This document shows, piece after piece, positions 1-11,770 of a stretch of 64,000 nt of DNA. A model generated the notes under the pieces. That model had not been told where the DNA came from, made no database searches, and saw only the letters and a program-made list of their open reading frames with translations. The stretch spans positions 6,905,501 to 6,969,500 of the forward strand of contig JAPVLO010000055.1 of assembly GCA_027257055.1 (NCBI GenBank), read 5' to 3'. Made by a program: the position numbers and the translations under genes. The stretch comes from Cephalopachus bancanus (lineage: Eukaryota > Chordata > Mammalia > Primates > Tarsiidae). Position 1 is the stretch's first letter; each line of letters starts with the position of its first letter.

Positions 1-387
1 CATTATTTATTTTTCTTTTACAAATCTATTGTTATGTCTTAACCTAGGGGTCAGGGAACAGATCCTTAGGGTTAGAGATTTCCAAATAATAAAGCCGTAG
101 GCCAATGAGCTGCTAAAAAGGTGAGTGTATGAATATGGGCAAGAATGTGCATCACAACAGGGACCCTGAGTTGCCAGGGAGAGGAGCTCTGGTAAGAGTC
201 CAGGAAGGGAAGGTGGGTGAGGTACGAGGAGGCATGGATGGATGGTGGAAACATAAACTTGACTAACAATATAAATGGCTAATTAGTAGTGCTTTCTCAA
301 TATTATGCTGTCATTTTGTAGCTTCAAATCCCATGACAGCTCTCAGGAAATCCAACTCCTACACATCTTTCAAAATAAGAATAATGT
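1..387. other. Unique non-coding DNA
   Basis: No repeat family, conserved reading frame or RNA gene is recognisable. The 65-codon minus-strand frame at 72-269 has no familiar motif and is of a length expected by chance. Confidence 0.5.
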
Positions 388-455
388 TAATAACGGTGAT
401 GATATGATGGAGATGATGGTGATGACAACAGCAAGGATGATGTTGATATTGATCA
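388..455. repeat. GATGRT-rich low-complexity tract
   Basis: The tract is dominated by gat/ggt/gatgat triplets with interruptions. It is a degenerate trinucleotide-like simple repeat lying next to the MIR that follows. Confidence 0.6.
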
Positions 456-692
456 ACATTTATTCAAACCCAGGCATTTAACTCAATTAAAAATACATGA
501 AAAAATGTAGCATACCAAACGTAATCCTCCCAACAATCCTGATGAGGCAAATGTTATTATCTTTATTTTACAGAATAAGACATCACAATTAAGTAATCTG
601 ATCAAGGTCACCCAGCCAAAAGGTAGCAAGATTCAACCAGGTATACGTGATTTAGCCCTGTTGTCCTAACTGTATACACTGTCTTCTAGATC
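456..692 (-). mobile_element. MIR SINE, antisense
   Basis: The + strand reads as the reverse of the MIR core: an aacatttattcaa-like end, then tcctcccaacaatcctgatgag, 'attatctttattttacag', and 'aaggtcacccagccaaaaggtagcaagattcaacc'-type sequence. This is the familiar reverse complement of the MIR segment ending in ctcagtttcctcatctgtaaaat. MIR is a tRNA-derived mammalian SINE moved by L2. The copy is about 30% diverged and old. Confidence 0.8.
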
Positions 693-1062
693 TTCTCTTA
701 CACTCGGAAGTGGTCCCTAACTTCCTTATTTCTTTAAATTACTCTAGAACTTTCTCTTGATGAGTTGCAGATTCCATCAACACTTTCAATTATTGGTGTG
801 TTTTCCTCACTAGCTGTAAACAACTTAGGACAAAAATCTTTTTTATTCAACCATTTACCATTGTGTGAACTCACATTTCTTTCTTCATATGTACATGCCA
901 ATGTTTGGGCAATGTAGCTGATGTTCAATAATTTTTAATAAACATACAAGTAAACATTTAGTTTAATGCATAATACATCTATCTTTTTTTATTTTATTTA
1001 ATACCCTGAAGTGAACAGACACTTGGGTGGTGACAATGTGTTTTTAAAATTGTCTCTGGTTT
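693..1062. other. Unique AT-rich DNA
   Basis: Nothing recognisable. The stretch ends at the target-site duplication of the composite L1 insertion that follows. Confidence 0.5.
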
Positions 1063-1074
1063 AAGAAGATTGAC

Positions 1075-2724
1075 ACAAACAAATGGAAAAATATTCCATG
1101 CTCATGGATAGGAAGAATCAACATTGTCAAGATGTCCATTCTACCAAAGGCAATCTACAGATTCAACACAATACCTGTTAAGCTACTGACATCATTCTTC
1201 TCAGACTGGAAATGACAATACAGAAATTCACATGGAAAGATAAATGACCACTGATAGCTAAAACAATCTTTAGCAAAAGAAACAAAGCAGGAGGTATCAC
1301 ACTTCCAGACTTCAAACTTTACTATAAAGCTACAGTAATCAAAACAGCCTCGTATTGGTACAAGAACAGGCATATAGACTAATGGAACACGATAGAGATT
1401 CCAGAAGCAAAGCCTCAATTCCTCAACCAATTCATCTTTGACAAAGCCTCAGACAACAAGCACTGGGGAGAGGAGAACCTATTCAGTAAATGGTGCTTGG
1501 AAAACTGGCTGCCCACTTGCAGAAGATTGAAACAAGACCCCTACCTGTCACCATACACAAAAATTAGCTCTAAATGGATCAAAGACCTGAATGTAAAACC
1601 TCAAACTATAAGAATCTTAGAATGTGTAGGAGACATCCTTATGAAAATTGGAACTGGGAATCAATTCCTATTCAGAACCCTAAAGGCCAATACATTAATA
1701 AATAAAATATACAAGAGGGACCTCATCAAATTAACGAGCTTCTGCAAAGCAAAAGAAACCATCAAGAGAGCAGGGAGACAGCCCACAGAATGGGAAAATA
1801 TATTTGCCAACTGTTTTATCTGACAAAGGCCTAATATCTAGGATCCACAAGGAACTCAAACGCACCGAAAGGAAAAAACAAGCAGCCCTTTAAAAAGTGG
1901 GCAAAAGACATGAATAGATATTTCTCAAAAGAAGATATATGGGCAGCCAACAGACACATGAAAAAGTGCTCAGCCTCGATCATCATCAGAGAAATGCAAA
2001 TCAAAACCACACTGAGATACCACCTAACCCCTGTAAGAATGGCCATCATTAATAAAACAAACAACAACAGATGCTGGCGAGGATGTGGAGAAAAAGTAAC
2101 ACTTCTACACTGCTGGTGGGAATGCAAACTGGTGCAGCCCCTTTGGAAGACAGCATGGCGATTCCTGAAAGAACTAGAAATTGACCTTCCATATGACCCA
2201 GCAATTCCCCTATTGGGAATATACCTGGAGGAACTCAAATCATCCTACCAAAAAGATACCTGCACATGCATGTTTGTTGCAGCTCTATTCACAATAGCAA
2301 AAACATGGAACCAACCGTGTTGCCCATCAAAGCTGAACTGGATTAAAAAATGTGGTACATATACACGATGGAATATTATGCAGCATAAAGAAGGACAAAT
2401 ATATGGACTTTGCAACAACTGGATGGGTTTGGAGTTGATCGTACTCAGTGATTTATCACAGAAACAAAGAACAGAGTTCCATATGTTCTCACTCATAAAC
2501 GGACCTTGAACAATTGTAATGCTATCAGAAAGCAATTGGCAGTAGTGGGAAACTGTCAGGGGAGGGGGGGTGGGATTGGCAGTTGAGGGAAACTACTAGG
2601 GGAGGGAGGGGAATACCTTGTCAACAAGGGTATCTGCATGGTCAATGTTTATATACCTAAACCTTAAATGTACACCACATCTTTATAATAAAAATGAAAA
2701 TGAAAATAAAAATAAAAAATAAAA
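1075..2724 (+). mobile_element. LINE-1 copy A, 5'-truncated
   Basis: The copy starts inside ORF2 at the segment encoding a [13 protein letters not shown] stretch. It runs through the ORF2 C-terminus and a G-rich 3' UTR (about 2515-2650) that contains the doubled 'ggcagt..gggaaact' motif, and ends in an A-rich (aaaat)n tail at 2690-2724. The 5' junction shares the bases gac with the TSD, a microhomology common at truncated L1 ends. Confidence 0.88.
1497..2512 (+). pseudogene. L1 ORF2 C-terminal remnant (copy A)
   Basis: This encodes the C-terminal third of the LINE-1 ORF2 protein, the endonuclease/reverse transcriptase that copies L1 RNA into the genome. Two frames carry it. Codons at 1497-1823 hold [24 protein letters not shown] thumb/connection sequence. 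After a frameshift, 1910-2509 keeps 199 codons open, ending [10 protein letters not shown] and a stop. The cysteine-rich end is intact: [16 protein letters not shown] keeps the CCHC spacing of the L1 zinc-knuckle-like domain (about 2071-2136). Endonuclease and reverse transcriptase domains are missing, so no active protein is possible. The long open stretch suggests a moderate age. Confidence 0.85.
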
Positions 2725-2727
2725 AAA

Positions 2728-4480
2728 GTCAAGTTCTCTCTCTTTGCATATGACATGATTGTACACCTTGAAAACCCAAGAGAATCTGCCAAAAACCTCC
2801 TGGCACTAATAAAGGACTTTGGCAAAGTCTCAGGGTATAAAATAAATGTACAAAAGACAATCACATTTCTATACACTAATAACAAACAAACAGAAACTCA
2901 AATAAAAAGCACAATTCCATTTACAATAGCCACAAAAAAATGAAATACCTTGACATCTACTTAACCAGAGATGTAAACAACCTTTACAATGAAAACTACA
3001 AAACACTGCTCAAAGAAATCAAAGGTGACACAAACAAGTGGAAAAATATTCCATGTTCATGGACTGGAAGAACCAACATTGTTAAGATGACCATTTTACC
3101 TAAGGCAATCTATAGATTTAATGCAATACCCATCAAATTACCAGCAACATTTTTCTCAGACCTAAAAAAACAATACAGGAATTCATATGGAAACATAAAC
3201 GAGCAACAGTAGCCAAAACAATCCTCAGCAAAAAAAAAAAAAAAAAACAAAGCAGGAGGTATCACACTCCCAGACTTCAAACTATATATACTATAGAGCT
3301 ACAATAATCAAAACAGTCTGGTATTGGTACAAGAACAGGCATATAGGTCAATGGAATAGAATTGAGATCCCAGAAGCAAAACCTCAATTTCTCAACCAAG
3401 TCATCTTCGACAAAGCCTCCACCACCCACTACTGGGGAGAGGAGAACCTATTCAGTAAATGGTGCTGGGAACACTGACTGAACACATGCAGAAGATTGAA
3501 ATAGGACCCCTACTTATCCTCATACACAAAAATTAACTCTAAATGGATCACAAATCTAAATGTAAAACCTCAAACTGTAAGAACCTTAGAAAATGCAGGA
3601 TCCACTCTTATGGAAGTTGGAACTGGCAACCGATTCCTGACCAAAACGCGAAGTGCCCAGGCCATAAGAGATGAGATAGACAAGTAGGACCTCATTAAAC
3701 TGACAAGCTTCTGCAAAGCCAGAGAAACCACCAAGAAAGAAGGGAGACAACCCACAGACTGGGAAAAAATATTTGCCAACTCCATTTCTGACAAAGGCCT
3801 AATATCAAGGATCTACAAGGAACTCAAATGTGCTGAAAAGAAAAAAGCAAATAGCCCCATTACAAAGAAGGCTAAAGATATAAAGACACTTCTCAAAAGA
3901 AGACATATGAGCAGCCAACAAACACATGAAAAAATGTTCAGCCTCACTAGTCATCAAAGAGATGCAAATTAAAACTACACTGAGATACTACCTAACTCCA
4001 GTCAGAATGGCCATTATCAATAACTCAAAAACTAACAGATGCTGAAGAGGATGTGGCGAAAAGGGCACACTTCTGCACTGTTGGTGGGAGTGTAAACTAA
4101 TACAGCCTCTGTGGAAATCAGTGTGCTGATTCCTAAAACTCTTAAAAATTGACCTTCCATATGATCCTGCAATTCCCCTACTGGGAATATACCTGGAAGA
4201 ACTCAGGTCAATCTGTAAAAAGGATACATGCACATGTATGTTTATTGCAGCATTGTTCACAATAGCAAGAACATGGAACCAATCGTGCTGCCCATCAAAA
4301 GAGGAATAGACTTAAAAAAATATGGTACATATATACAATGAAATATTACTCAGCCATAAAGAACAAAATCATGAACTTCACAGCAACGTGAATGGAATTA
4401 GAGCTTATAATACTGAATGATCTCTCACAGAAACAAAGAGATGAATTTCACATGTTCTCACTCAAAAGTGGACCTTGAAC
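2728..4480 (+). pseudogene. L1 ORF2 remnant (copy B), from RT motif to C-terminus
   Basis: The first codons correspond to the L1 F-A-D-D-M reverse-transcriptase box, here mutated to [20 protein letters not shown], so one catalytic aspartate is lost. Fragments follow in shifting frames: [16 protein letters not shown] at 2755-2943, then [20 protein letters not shown] and [16 protein letters not shown] at 2940-3212. Matching nucleotide sequence continues to the C-terminal codons near 4480. Several frameshifts and stops make it a dead fossil. Confidence 0.8.
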
Positions 4481-4749
4481 ACCTATTGTATTACTGTAAG
4501 AAACAGATTGAAAGTAGTGGGAAACTGTGGGGAGGGTAGTGCAGGATGGGGGCTGGGTAGCTGGGATTGACAGTAGTAGATATCCACCTGGGGAAGGGAG
4601 GGACACATCTCATCAATAAGGGTACCTGCACAATGAACATTTGTATACCTAACACTGAATTATACCCCACAATTTCAAAATAAAACTTTAAATAAATGAA
4701 TAAATAAAAACTTTATGCTAAATAAAATAACAGCATGCACGAAAAAAAA
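2728..4749 (+). mobile_element. LINE-1 copy B, 5'-truncated
   Basis: The copy begins at the reverse-transcriptase active-site region of ORF2 (agtcaagttctctctctttg) and runs to a 3' UTR and A-rich tail (about 4675-4749). It is more decayed than copy A, with several stops and a 17-base A run at 3231-3247. Its 3' UTR has a longer G-rich block than copy A and probably belongs to a related subfamily. Confidence 0.85.
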
Positions 4750-4761
4750 AAGAAGATTGAC

Positions 4762-5726
4762 CAGTGATGGCTAAACTAGATGGCAAACTGAGTGGAAACA
4801 GAAATCTCTTCAGTTTTGCTTATTTTAGGAATCCAAATCTTTGACAGTTCTTGGCATGATAATATGTATTACTGAATGAATGAAAGAAAGAATAAAACTA
4901 AGAAACATCAGTTATTCTGATTTTTTTAATCTGAACAATTGTTATGGCATCTTGTAAGTCAGATACACATTCAAATAAGGTTCTCTTATCTAAAACTTTA
5001 TTTATATTTGGTATTCCTACTTATTCTTGGGCTATATGGTTATATAAAAACTTAGATATCAAACAGACATTGAATTTTGATCAAAAAGATATCCATAAGT
5101 CAAGAATGTGTTCTAATACATTTCAGAAATATTTTCAGTGAGTATCAATACAGCATTTTGCTTAAATCTGATTTATTAGGCAACTAAAATGTTAATCATT
5201 ACCAAATCTTCAATTAATTAATATTTTGCTTAACAAAATATCCTAGGGATGTGTAAATGTTCTTATATTTCTAAAATTCAAATGTCAATACCTTTTATTT
5301 ATTTTGTGAAGAGGGATTTAAAATACTCTTTGGAGGTGTTCCTATAAAAACAATACTGCCAAAAATTACACAGAAATTATGACTAGAGACCATAAAAGTA
5401 AAATACTACATCTTGTTCTCTGATCGCTCATTCATTGTTACCATGAAAATAAATCTACTTTATTTTAAACTCTAGAAAATAAAAAGCAAATGTCCAAAAT
5501 GCAATCACAGTGACTAAAATATTTTCGTTACATAGAAACTTTGTTAAAATTTACTATCTTTAGTTTTAGAAATACAGAGTTCTTCTAATTCTGATATTTA
5601 AAGGTTGTTTAATTCTTTTGAGTAAAGCAAAATTATCAAGAAAAATAATGAAATTAGGGTTATTATAAGATGAATTACTTTACAAAAATATTCCTCTAGC
5701 CCTTGGCATTGACAATGGAATATAAG
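4762..5726. other. Unique AT-rich DNA
   Basis: No gene is seen. Around 4850-4890, ttggcatgataatatgtattactgaatgaa resembles the 3' end of an L2/MIR-type element, but too little is left to call. Confidence 0.45.
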
Positions 5727-5728
5727 TA

Positions 5729-6050
5729 CAGACTGAGCATCTCTAACTCAGAATCCTCCAAAATTAGAAACTTTTGAACACCAATATTATGCCACAAGAA
5801 GGAAATTCCACACCTGACCTTATGTGATGAGTCACAGTCAAATTCATTTCATGACTACAATTATTTGAAATATTATATAAAATTACCTTCAGTCTATGTG
5901 TATAAGGTGTATATAAGACATGAATAAATCTTGTGTTTAGACATGACTCTCACCCCCAAGTGATCTAATTTGTATATGCAAATATTCTAAAATAAAAGCA
6001 ATCCAAAATACTCTGGTCCCAAGAATTTTGGAAATGAAATACTCAACCTA
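5729..6050. mobile_element. Tigger-type MITE
   Basis: A 322-bp element with inverted ends: the left end cagactgagcatctctaa pairs with the reverse complement of the right end (..aatgaaatactcaaccta). TA lies on both sides (5727-5728 and 6051-6052), as expected for Tc1/mariner-class insertion. The inside (gccacaagaaggaaattccacacctgacc, attaccttcagtctatgtgtataaggtgtat) matches my memory of a common mammalian Tigger-related non-autonomous family. It has no coding capacity. Confidence 0.72.
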
Positions 6051-6052
6051 TA

Positions 6053-7415
6053 TTTGAAAGTTGGCATTCTCTATGGCAGGAAGAAAGGACATGCTCTTTG
6101 GTAGCTTACTTTCTCTTTCCTTCTTCTTCATCTCTTCCTCCTTTCTTCCCTCCTCCTCCTCCTTCTTTTTAAGTAGAGAAACCTGTAAAATATATTTATG
6201 AAACATTATTTTGCCTTCATAGAATATCATAACCCTATTGGGATCAAAATACTCATAAAATAATGCTCATAATTCATAGACTGACTTATTGCATAGTACT
6301 CACCCCTCCACATAATTGGAGTTAATAATCTAAACTCAGAGAGTTGAGTCTACAGATTTTGCTTCTTCTACTTCCTGAACACTCGTGTTTTACTCTCAAA
6401 AACTGCTTGTTGAATTAAATTGAAGCAAAAGATGCAGGGGGAAGAAGAAGGTTTAAGATACCCCAGTTGCCAAGGCTTCAAATTATAGACAAATTGCCTG
6501 TCACAAAATACTTTGTGAAATAACCGCATTAACTCTGTGATTATGACACAGCAAGACCAGGGATCCGAACTTTCATAAAGTCATGTTTATCACTTCATAG
6601 CTTATCTATTGCTTTCTGAAGGATCCCCAGGGCAGAGCCTAGAATCAACCCTGACTCTGTCCCTCACCTATAGTATACCTTCTAACTCTACAAAGTCAGC
6701 AAACCTGACAGTCCAGGAAGAAACAGGAGAATTGACCTCCTATCCATGCAATTAAATAATAACATGTGCTATGAAGCTGTTTTTGAGGTCTGTGTTTTTG
6801 GCTTATTTCTTTCTTTCCTTTATACCAAGGAAGGAGATTTTTCCCTCCACTATGAAAGCAACTACTTAGAAGAAAAGCTACTATCCCAGAGTGTTTATTA
6901 TTAACTTAGTGCTCTCATAATATATTTTTAACTGCTTTATTTCAGGTGAGGGCAGAGAAAGAGAGCAAAGTTTATCTTCATAATTATTTTCTGAAACAAA
7001 GTATAAATGTTTCTAAGGTCACTGAATTAAAGAAAACATTTTAACCAAACACAGAATAATCTTTAAGTTACAGCAAAATTAGAGGAAAGTGAGATATATG
7101 CTCACTTCATCTCTGAAATGAAATTCAGCAGGAGTCAAGCTTATCAGAATATTTACTTTTGGAGTTGAAATCAATATGGGACTGAGATAAACCATAGAAA
7201 ACTGGAAAGGGGGGCAAAATTATGGTGAAAAGTCTGGTATTGATTTTGTTTTTGTAATATAACATTCTCAATTTTTGTTTAAAAGATAAAAACTAATGGA
7301 AGTGACAGGGAAAAGTTTCTAAGAATTCTCTCTCAATAGTCAACTACAATTTGAACAACAGAGGTTACATATGCATAAGCTAAACATGGACCATATTATA
7401 TAAAGATCCAGGTTT
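6053..7415. other. Unique AT-rich DNA with a pyrimidine tract
   Basis: A C/T-only run with few interruptions lies at about 6107-6172 (ttcctccttctttt-like). No exon, RNA gene or repeat family is recognised in the rest. Confidence 0.5.
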
Positions 7416-7427
7416 CCTAGCACTTTT

Positions 7428-7731
7428 TTGTTTGTTTGTTTTTGTATTTTTTTTTTGAGTTGGAGTCTCACTCGGTTGCCCAGACTGGAGTGCAGTGGCC
7501 GCTCCCGGCCACCGCAGCCTCACCTTCTGAGCTCCTGCGATCCTTCTGCCTCAGCCTTCTGAGTAGCCGGAATTACAGGCATGCACTACCATGCCCAGCT
7601 GATTTTTTTATTTTATTGTGGAGATGAGGTCTCGCTGCCCAGGCGGGTCTCGAACCCATGGGCTCAGGCAGTCCACTCACCTCAGCCTCCCAAAGGCACG
7701 GGATTACAGGCTGAGCCACCGAGCCCGGCTT
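7428..7731 (-). mobile_element. Alu SINE, full length, antisense
   Basis: The + strand starts with a T-rich tail, then gagttggagtctcactcggttgcccagactgg, and ends with ccaccgagcccggc, the reversed Alu head. The TSD is ctagcactttt (7417-7427 and 7732-7742). It belongs to the window's dominant, lineage-specific Alu type. Confidence 0.95.
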
Positions 7732-7742
7732 CTAGCACTTTT

Positions 7743-10072
7743 AAAGAAGATGAGACTACAATAATAATCATAATAAACAGTACAATGGAGCCTTTGTCAT
7801 AACATAAATGTTGTAAATACTATTTTAAAAAATTAACAAGAAACTAAAAATTAGACTAAAATTACATTTTGAAAATTCTTGGCCCAAATGGAAATATTGT
7901 TATCCATGTGGTTTAGGTCTCCATATCTCCTGTTACTATTTTAAATAAAAAAGCAGATTTCTATTTAAAGTCTACCATAAAGTGCAGTTGTGAAAGACTA
8001 AAAGACTAAGAAATGGTGTCTATATACACAGGCTCGTCATATGGTGAGGGAAACCCAGGAAGCAAAGTGCAAATAACACTCAGGTAATTCATATGCCTCC
8101 CTAGCCCCATCAGTGTGAGACTCTTTGGTAAAGTCATTTTTCAGAGTTCACATCTAGGCACACTGGCTCACTGGCCCCTTGACCTTCCACCAGCCAAGTC
8201 ATAGAACTTCAGCTATTCTTTCCTCATTCTTTCATGCTATGCCCTAAAGATGATGCTGTCTAACACCCAAGTCGCAATTCTGCCAGCACGCTTGCTTGGT
8301 GGCTACCTTTGTTTCTCTCCTGCATCCCTGTGTGATATGGATGTTGCAGGCATGTGTCCCGTGGCTGACCAACACTCTGCCCCCATTGGCACATAGGGTG
8401 GCATCCATCCACTCTTGACTTCCATACTCACTTTCTCTATGTCCTATAGAAAACAGACTTCTGGTTTCAAGTCCTGGTCTGTGGAGGAAAAGGAGGAGAA
8501 GAAAGGAAGCCCCTAGAAAGGAGTTGATTGGACGTCAGTGTGGTGTTTCTTAGTTTACCACATCTTTCTCCTTCCTGGTGTAGACGTGTCTCCGGGAAGA
8601 TCAAGACTGAGTAAATTCAAGTGCTGGGCACCACACTGGAATAGATCTTCATTTTCATTCCTCCCAGGGTCTGTTGCTTAGTCACTTAGTGTCAGCACTG
8701 GCCACGTCCTACCTTTACTTATGGTGGGATAAATGGAATTTACTTTTCATCTTAGGAATCCTGTTGTTCCTTTCACAATCCTTTACCAAATCCCTCCTGC
8801 AATCCCAGTCCTTCCAACACATATGAATCTGAGGACACAGCTCATTTTTTTTTCCCCCAGGACCCCATGTGCCACTCGGAAGTAACAAGACATGGCTCGT
8901 CAACAGTATATAACTCCACACCCAGTCACTGCTGAGCCCCACTGCCAGTTGGCTGGATCCCTCCCCAAATCCACGCAAACAGCAGTCTACCACTTTGGTT
9001 CATTTCTTTCTGGAAAGATCATTTTTTTTCCACTGAGATTTAGTGGGTGCAGATGTGGAACAGTAACAGGCTGTCCTTAAGCAAACAGATCTTTGAAATT
9101 AGTTATGGCCATCATTGGGGCTAGACTGTATCCTCTACCATCAAAACAAACAAAAATTCAATAAGTTCTCTAATAGAGGTACAAGCCAAAGGAAAGACAT
9201 GATGTTTTCTGACTACAGGAAACAAAACAGTCATTATGGCAGAGATGTCACTCACCCTGGAGCTTGAAACAGAGGAATTTATGATGGGCAGAAAATGATA
9301 TTGTATTCTGTGCTGAGAAAAGAGCTTTTGAAGAAAAAAACACACAGAAGTCTGAAAGCAACGACTGTACTTGGAAAATTGGCAGCAGTTCACTACAGCT
9401 AAACTACAATGTGCATCGCTGTAGAAACTGGAAATGTTGCTGGATGCGGATTTCAGAAGTTTCAATGCCATGATAAGGAGTTGGAAGCTTTTTTCAGAAG
9501 GATAACTGGTAACATGATAACCTGTGCCAAATTACGTTGAAGTTTCTTTTATAATACTGATAGACTTTGATGTTGTTCTTTACACTTTGAGGACTACTTA
9601 TGCAATCAGTCAATAGGTGAGTGTGCAGAGAACTCGACACTAACTTCGGGTTAATAAGCAGGTGCCCACAACAATAGACAGTCACAGTCAACAAGCTCCC
9701 TCCTCTGCCACCCTGTCGTGAGAGTGCTCCACAGGACACGTGTCATGCCTTTGCTTGCTTTCCTGTTGGTATTTATGTTGGATTTATGTTGGATTCTGGA
9801 AACATTGTTTTCACCCACCAAGTTGATTGATATTGTGGAAATAACAGTGCTAAACCTGCACCAATGAAGCAGAGGTGGAACATCATGTTTGTTGCTAAAA
9901 TATAAATTTAAAATCTACTCAAGTTCCCTTCAAGAAAAGAGAGTCAGAAGAGTTAAAGAGAGCAGTACATGGTGAGGTCGGGGGAAAACTTTGATGCCAT
10001 GAAAGGCACAATAAACTGTTCTGCCTCCATGATGGACCAGTAATTATATGAGAGGCCAAGGGTGTGCATGAC
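7743..10072. other. Unique DNA between two Alus
   Basis: No gene or repeat is identified with confidence. The 116-codon minus-strand frame at 9121-9471 has no recognisable domain. A two-copy 11-bp repeat (tttatgttgga) sits at about 9771-9793. Confidence 0.45.
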
Positions 10073-10085
10073 ATTAGGGGCTTTT

Positions 10086-10378
10086 TGTTGTTGTTATTGT
10101 TGGAGTCTCACTCTGTCGCCCAGACTGGAGTGCAGTGGCACGCTCTTGGCCACCCTAGCCTTGACCTTCTGGGCTCAGATGATACTTCCACCTCGGCCTT
10201 CCAAGTAGCTGGAACTACAGGCGGGCGCTACCACGTCCGGCTAATTTTTTGATTTATTGTAGAGATGAGGTCTCGCCAAGTTGCCTAGGCAGGTCTCGAA
10301 CCCACGGGCTCGGGCAATCCACTCACCTCAGCCTCCCAAAGTGCAGGATGACAGGCTGAGCCACTGAGCCCGGCTTAT
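10086..10378 (-). mobile_element. Alu SINE, full length, antisense
   Basis: Reversed Alu with a short T/G-rich tail (ttgttgttattgt) and a head ending in ccactgagcccggc. The TSD is attaggggctttt (10073-10085 and 10379-10391). Confidence 0.94.
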
Positions 10379-10391
10379 ATTAGGGGCTTTT

Positions 10392-11429
10392 AAGAGAGTG
10401 GAAGAGTGGACATCAACAGATAATGCTAGAGACACCCCTACATGCTATGAAATAATACCCTATGTCTAGGATCACATGCCCCATGCTAAATTTGGCAGGC
10501 ATGTCACCACCTGAGAATATTATTACAAGTCTTAAACTCTGCCCCTGTTACCAATTGCCTCCTAGTCACATATCATCAGTTTCCGTGTCCTCATAAATGC
10601 TTTTCCCTCAGTCTAGTTCCCTATTCTCGTCTCTTTCTTGTTCTGGTAGGTATCATCATCATGTTACTTTGAAACCTTCAGAACATATTTCTACCCCCAA
10701 TGCATAAGATAGCTGACTTAGCAGGTATTCCCTGCACGCCATTACAGCAATGGTCATAATTTAATCGATGTATTAAACTTGTTTGTATCTCACACTCAAG
10801 CACTGGCCCACTTGTTTGTATCTCATAGGTAGAGAAAATATTTTATTTTTTGATAAAAAGACACCACTATTTTTTGCAACATTCAGTAAATGTTATTGAA
10901 TAGTCTATGTGAATGTGGTTTAAAAGTTTTAAATTTCCCTTGAACTATAAGATCCAGAAGATAGGAATCAGAGTCTTAGCAGGAGCTATGTTCTTGTGTG
11001 GATTTACTTAACCCTGATATTAAGGTCAAGGGTCATTGTCCCTGTACCATTTTATGATGCCTGCTGTTTGGGCTGCTTCTGGTCACCTCTTTCCTCTTAC
11101 CCTCTGTTCAGTCAGTACCTGGCCTCTGATATTCTCCTGAATTAATATCAATGCCTGCAGATCTTGAGCCAGGAACAATGTGGGAAAACATGAAGCACTT
11201 TGAGCAGCAAATAATGCTCTTTAGCGTTTGGAAGTTGAGCTCTGCCTTGTCAATAAAAAAGGACACTTCTCAGCCCCTTGTCCAGAATCAAATATGCAGG
11301 ATTTTTTTAGTCCTGGCCAGGCACTGCCGTAGTCCTCAAACTAGCAGCATCCACTGGGGTCCACGTATTCAGTATCATTTGGTATGGTAGTCATTAGAAC
11401 TGTTCATCAAATTTTCTCAGAATATCTCC
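10392..11429. other. Unique DNA
   Basis: Nothing coding is recognised. A 15-bp phrase, cttgtttgtatctca, occurs twice (about 10780 and 10810). At 10935-10985, aactataagatccagaagataggaatcagagtct vaguely resembles an L2 3' end. Confidence 0.4.
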
Positions 11430-11770
11430 TTCTTGGCATAAAAGAAATGCACTTCTCTATCCCCTCAACTTTAGGCAGTCATATGATTTGTTTTGATCAA
11501 TAAAATGTGAATAAAGTAAAATATGTTACTTCCGAGGGACTGAATTAAGGTCTAGTGTACATCCACCGTATTTCTACACCCTGACAGAGTGATCAAAAAA
11601 AGCACATATTACCATGAGGGAATCTTCATCATTCTGGGATACTGAATGACTACTATGAACAGAGTTTAGCTGCTGACCTTCTTTGGACATGTAGTGGGAG
11701 CAATAAAAAAGTCTTGTGTTGTACCAAGGAATTGAAAATTACATATTGTTACTGAGTATTTTTACTGCAA
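11430..11770 (+). repeat. Probable ancient interspersed repeat, unidentified
   Basis: The segment has phrases typical of an old mammalian interspersed repeat (gatcaataaaatgtgaataaagt, ttcttTGGACATGTAGtgggagcaataaa). I cannot assign a family. It is highly diverged and without coding potential. Confidence 0.35.

Larger units (their letters stand above)
1063..4761 (+). mobile_element. Composite of two L1 copies in one TSD pair
   Basis: A 12-bp direct repeat, aagaagattgac, lies at 1063-1074 and again at 4750-4761. Everything between is LINE-1 in the + direction: copy A (1075-2724) followed immediately by copy B (about 2728-4749). The simplest reading is that copy A inserted first and copy B later landed in its A-rich tail, which pushed A's downstream TSD to 4750. 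Copy B starts further 5' in ORF2 than copy A, so one is not a simple internal repeat of the other. Confidence 0.8.

Noticed and set aside
1831..2238. 135-codon minus-strand frame
   Set aside because: It is the antisense shadow of L1 ORF2. The same peptide ([19 protein letters not shown]) recurs antisense to other L1 copies.
9121..9471. 116-codon minus-strand frame as a gene
   Set aside because: Composition is ordinary, no motif is recognised, and no splice or promoter context stands out.
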